Program-made: the position numbers and the translations under genes | Assembly: GCA_036852015.1 (NCBI GenBank) | Contig: JAANDG010000205.1 | Coordinates: forward strand, 62,001 to 126,000 | Source: Pelodera strongyloides | Taxonomy: Eukaryota; Nematoda; Chromadorea; Rhabditida; Rhabditidae | Direction of reading: 5' to 3' | DNA length: 64,000 nt | Notes under the pieces: generated by a model | Told to the model about the DNA's origin: nothing | The model's database searches: none | The model's input: the letters and a program-made list of their open reading frames with translations, nothing else | In this document: positions 61,301 to 64,000 of the stretch, one piece after another | How positions within the stretch are numbered: position 1 is the stretch's first letter | How the letters are laid out: each line of letters begins with the position of its first letter

Positions 61301-61791
61301 AGGAATAACTATTGCATTGAATTTCTAAACAAGTCTAGACATCCTAGAGTAGGGAATTCAGGCAAACTTATTATAGCTTACAAAGTAGTTGTGGGAAAAG
61401 GCAACAACTTTCAAATTTAAATTAAAAGGACAACCTTAGCTACACTGTCTATACCAAACAGCACTACAGACTACAAACTAGACAAGACAAAAATAATAAT
61501 AAATAAACAAATACCCTTTGGCCTGCATTCAAACTTCTGGCAACAGGATCCAGGCTCGCTCCCGGCGTCTTCTACCAAAACCCGTTCCAGACCATCGGAA
61601 CACGATGGGACCGACTTCACACAGTTCTGAATTAAGAGTTTCAATTTTGGGAAAACAAGAAATTAACAAAACAACAAACTAATTTAGAACCAGAACTAGC
61701 AGCACATTGCACATAAATCACTTGGGCAACTTGGAACTTAGTGCTTAGTAATTACACACAAATTATAATTAATATGTATGAAAACGTATAT

Positions 61792-61856
<65 letters not shown>

Positions 61857-62127
61857 CACGCATACAGCTAAAGAACACAGAATGCACGCATATGAAAAGA
61901 TCATTATGTCATCGTACACGAATGGATCAACTAGGAACTACAACAATACTTAAAGAATAGAAATTTTAAAAGAAAACAAACCTGCAGGTCGCATATACAT
62001 TTGCCAGGTTGCTCGCAGCACTCTCCTTTCGCCGGCGGTACCACAAGAAGGCGCGAGTCCGAGGGACACTCCGGGTGCAAAATCACAGAGCAATTGGCCT
62101 TCAGGCACGCGGACGACGGGGCCATTG
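51716..62127 (-). CDS. crm-1: CRIM1/CRM-1-type transmembrane protein with VWC and antistasin-like repeats (5' end not found)
   Basis: CRIM1 family proteins are type I membrane proteins whose extracellular cysteine-rich repeats modulate BMP signalling. C. elegans CRM-1 promotes DBL-1 signalling. I found 22 in-phase exons, about 829 codons: 61982-62127, 61515-61626, 61034-61160, 60640-60700, 60419-60493, 60070-60199, 59432-59552, 59110-59216, 58501-58577, 58236-58333, 57832-57977, 57308-57465, 56882-56954, 56170-56274, 55837-55972, 55346-55446, 54734-54853, 54090-54191, 53403-53489, 52927-53102, 52391-52521 and 51716-51815. Order: a CRIM1-specific Cys-rich region (LKANCSVILHPECPSDS), VWC domains (EWHSSSCEVCRCKKG; VAGQCCPVCDG), antistasin-like repeats (CPLRCENGLK; CIKHCLYGF..AAGCPVCKC), further VWC domains (GGEWWNDGCRHC; TWQLAPCVWCTC; GRCCPVC; QCCPLC), a membrane span (LSLFVVLFIVLFILYRRR) and an 81-residue cytoplasmic tail. 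The first exon starts in phase 2, so signal peptide and IGFBP-like exons lie further upstream, probably beyond the window. Confidence 0.94.
52766..52908. repeat. 25-base tandem repeat in crm-1 intron
   Basis: The unit TCCGCTAAGGTCCTAAACAG plus ATAAC or TGTAAC is repeated about five and a half times, ending some 20 bases before exon 52927-53102. Confidence 0.93.
53772..54078. mobile_element. Inverted-repeat element with TAATGGGGTCTCGATGTAT ends
   Basis: TAATGGGGTCTCGATGTAT at the left is mirrored by ATACATCGAGACCCCATTA at the right. The arms share CTTCCAAGTAT and GCAAAAA sequence. About 300 bases, in the crm-1 intron between exons 54090-54191 and 53403-53489, abutting the former. Confidence 0.85.
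54296..54492. mobile_element. MITE, TTAA-AGCGAAATACCGGCCGG family
   Basis: TTAAAGCAAAATACTGGCAGG at the left and CCGGCCGGTATTTCGCTTTAA at the right, with the full family body. It lies in a crm-1 intron. Confidence 0.92.
55278..55315. repeat. Poly(C) homopolymer tract
   Basis: An uninterrupted run of about 38 C residues in a crm-1 intron. A shorter C-run (about 15) is at 54231-54245. The exact length is probably unreliable in the assembly. Confidence 0.95.
55556..55690. mobile_element. MITE, GAGGCCGTATTCACCAACAC family
   Basis: Ends CGAGGCCGTATTCACCAACA and TGTTGGCGAATACGGCGTCAG, with the body reversed relative to 50754-50889. It lies in a crm-1 intron. Confidence 0.92.
57106..57182 (+). mobile_element. 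3' end of a retroposed element (poly(A)-tailed copy 2)
   Basis: Almost identical to 18391-18467, starting GGGACCCTGGATTCTACATG. It contains AATAAAGTGGTATTC and ends in a run of nine A residues. It lies in a crm-1 intron, antisense to the gene. Confidence 0.75.
57238..57295 (+). repeat. tRNA-like SINE head (Pol III box A and box B)
   Basis: Box-A-like TGGTTCAATGG (57239-57249) and box-B-like GTTCGGATC (57283-57291) sit about 33 bases apart. CACTGTGACGCA between them matches the copy at 15361-15415. It lies in a crm-1 intron, ending about 12 bases from exon 57308-57465. Confidence 0.5.
58582..58660 (+). repeat. Dispersed repeat, CACCAAAAGGTGTGCATCC family
   Basis: Third copy of the repeat at 7646-7735 and 10941-11037. 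It starts about five bases from the acceptor edge of crm-1 exon 58501-58577, so it supplies the polypyrimidine side of that acceptor. Confidence 0.8.
58898..59022. mobile_element. Short inverted-repeat element, CACGTGG/TTAA family
   Basis: Starts TTAAAGTGGTACGGTATGCGG and ends CACGCACCATAAAGCTTTAA. A diverged copy in a crm-1 intron. Confidence 0.6.
59646..59925 (+). repeat. Tandem repeat of about 58 bases in crm-1 intron
   Basis: Five imperfect units around AACCACAAGTTTCATTTGTG, TGTGTGCCTATGTGTGCC and CAAGAAAGAAG. All three plus-strand frames remain open over much of the array, giving repetitive Cys/Val-rich translations that are unlikely to be real proteins. Confidence 0.92.
60717..60846. 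mobile_element. MITE, GAGGCCATATTCACC family
   Basis: Ends GAGGCCATATTCACCACTCAA and GGAGTGGTGAATATGG. A complete copy of about 130 bases, in a crm-1 intron about 17 bases from exon 60640-60700. Confidence 0.94.
61794..61854. repeat. (AT)n microsatellite
   Basis: About 60 bases of TA dinucleotides with one phase shift, in a crm-1 intron. Confidence 0.96.
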
Positions 62128-62376
62128 CTGGAACAATTATGGGATGAGAAAATCTTTCACTTTCACCTTTTCTCTAAATTATAAATAATAATATGTGGTA
62201 AGAGCTCCGCTTTACTCGTGTCGTCCTGCCATGGGTATGTAGGAGAACAGGATAAACACTCGACTACAGTACCCGAAGACTAGTTGGCTTAGTTGGCTAG
62301 TAAATATTGTTTACAGAAGTACAGGTGCATGACTAACAGACCAACAGACTAAAGATCATAAGATCTGAAGACATGT

Positions 62377-62524
62377 AGCGAAATACCGGCCGGTTTTTGA
62401 AACGCTGCTAATTTCCTCGATGTTAGCTCGATTTTTTATTCTAATTTATGTTCATTTGCATAAGCTGCATAAGAATGCTGGTGTACTCGATGTGTTTCAA
62501 AAACCGGCCGGTATTTCGTTTTAA
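62377..62524. mobile_element. MITE, TTAA-AGCGAAATACCGGCCGG family, internally deleted
   Basis: AGCGAAATACCGGCCGGTTT at the left and AACCGGCCGGTATTTCGTTT at the right. The left body (ACAACTGAATTC portion) is missing. Confidence 0.92.
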
Positions 62525-63893
62525 ACAAGTTTCGGGTAAGAAAAACTGTCGAATGAAAACCACACAAGTCAAAGAATAAGAAATAAGAATGCACAACCTA
62601 TTCAAGTGAAACTCCTATGACACGAGAATAAAAAATCTTAGTATAGCCAAAGGGTTAAGAAATTGAAGTGCTATGGTACCGCTAGGTTAGCACAGCACCA
62701 GAAGGAGCCTGGTAATGTGGTAATGGTAATACAGGCAGTCGGTAATTAGCATACGAAGGGGCACTAACGAGCTGTGCGTCCTTTAGATAATACCACAATT
62801 ATACGAGACGCGCAATATCGCAATCTGTCACAATTGAGACACAAATTCTAAAAAGGCACAGAAATTGAATACAAAAAAAAACCCAATATCAACATCAATT
62901 CAGTCTCGTCGTCTCAGTCAATTCCCCATTTTATACACATAATTACACTAGCTACTAAATGCAAGAAGAACATCAAACTATAGGCAAATGCTGTACCTAG
63001 TTGTAAGCTAACTAACAAGTGAGAACAACAGACCCAATAATAAGCAAAGTTACGAGTGGACGAATGGAGCTACTTCGCTCAATCATTTACTAATTAGCTA
63101 GATCATTAACTAATTAGCTCTATCATTAACTAATTAGCATTTCCTTCCTCCCAATAAAGTAATTATCCGCGCGGGCATCATCTATCATCATTAGCGGCTG
63201 AAGCCACGCACAGATCTGGCATTCGGAAATTCGGATTTAGATTTAGAACCAATAACATGTGGCAATTGGCAATGAATCTGCGAGAACAAGGACCACGCTA
63301 AAAAGCAAGCATCGAGCTTGGAACTTTAGAACTGGAAAAATAGTCGTAATATTCGAATAAGAACCGTTGAACCATATGATTCCCTCGCAAACACACAGAC
63401 TCAGACACAACCAAAAATAGAACTTTTAGTTATAGTTACACGTGAATACATTTCTTGCGTTGCATTTGCATAATATCCCCTGTACATTTCTTCGTTTGCA
63501 TCTCCCCCGTTCAGGTTCAGACCCCCAACCCCCAGTGTAAAAGTAAATGTTGAAAGTAAAGTAAAGAAGAAGTCAGACATTGCAAGACTGCAAGCGTAAC
63601 TACATCTTTCCCGGAATGTTTACCTACCAGCTAACATCGCTTTCCCCCCCTCTTCAATATAATCAGCTGTGTACGGTAACGAGGTTGACAGAAAAAAACA
63701 CAGAAAGAGTTGAAAAGGTAAAGTCTCTATTTACACTGTAATTGAGATAGGAATAGCGTATCTTTGGACGACAGAAGGAAGCTTGGCCCTTCCTAACAAC
63801 CGCAAAACTTAAACAACGAAAGGACAGGAATGGCACTTCAAATTTAAAAAAAGATCGAATTTCAATTTCAACAAGTTCACTGAGTCCACACTA

Positions 63894-64000
63894 TTAAAGC
63901 GATCCTATGTATCCTATGCTAATTTTGTACGATTGCCGTGGACGATCGTACAAAATTAGCATAGGGTACAAAGGATTTGCTTATCATATGCAAATTTTCC
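63894..64000. mobile_element. Palindromic element, TTAA-AGCGAAATGCTAGC family, cut by window edge
   Basis: Begins TTAAAGCGATCC, with the outer left arm deleted, then runs through the central CGATTGCCGTGGACGATCG and out along the right arm to AAATTTTCC at the window end. Matches 35368-35538. Confidence 0.9.

Larger units (their letters stand above)
62128..64000. other. Probable long 5' intron or upstream region of crm-1
   Basis: No signal-peptide or IGFBP-like exon of crm-1 could be found on the minus strand here. The stretch contains an internally deleted TTAA MITE (62377-62524), a few CATTAACTAATTAGCT repeats near 63090-63140, and a palindromic element running off the right edge (63894-64000). 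Otherwise it is AT-rich with no evident gene. Confidence 0.6.

Overview
This window is nuclear DNA of a nematode. It carries three interstitial runs of the nematode telomere hexamer TTAGGC, orthologues of nematode developmental genes, a ground-like secreted protein and a small nematode-type secreted protein. Genes are intron-rich (27 coding exons in one gene) with mostly GT-AG introns of roughly 150-700 bases, AT-rich intergenic DNA and a heavy load of short inverted-repeat elements. The intron density argues against a compact Caenorhabditis-like genome. I cannot name the species.

Layout, left to right. (1) 215-1603, minus strand: 5' part of a fatty-acid-binding protein gene whose 3' exons lie off the left edge. 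(2) 1604-5961: repeat-rich intergenic DNA with a pyrimidine-rich satellite and a long palindromic element. (3) 5962-19411, minus: a complete FBXO11/DRE-1 gene (F-box, parallel beta-helix repeats, UBR-type zinc finger; about 887 aa). (4) 19412-23860: intergenic, with a large GA microsatellite and a doubtful GC-rich ORF cluster. (5) 23861-34503, minus: cullin-4 (23 exons, about 776 aa from the internal ATG used). (6) 36617-41244, plus: a secreted proline-rich protein with a C-terminal ground-like (GRL) domain. (7) 41827-46179, minus: a five-exon gene for a 187-aa protein I do not recognise. (8) 48101-49347, plus: a three-exon gene for a 120-aa secreted protein. (9) 51716-62127, minus: a CRIM1/CRM-1-type transmembrane protein with von Willebrand C and antistasin-like repeats; its 5' end is not found in the window.

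How the genes relate. DRE-1 is a substrate receptor for cullin-1 ligases, and CUL-4 is the scaffold of the cross-regulating CRL4 ligases, so their tandem arrangement is the most interesting gene-level observation. CRM-1 is known as an extracellular modulator of BMP signalling. The other genes show no obvious functional link.

Most of the remaining structure is mobile-element debris. Three short inverted-repeat families share 5'-TTAAAGCG termini, and two more share GAGGCC(A/G)TATTCACCA termini. There are also tRNA-like SINE heads, retroposed poly(A) tails and several long hairpin elements lodged in introns. Gene models were built by hand from splice signals, reading phase and family similarity. 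Phases were checked exon by exon, but no alignment or transcript data were available.
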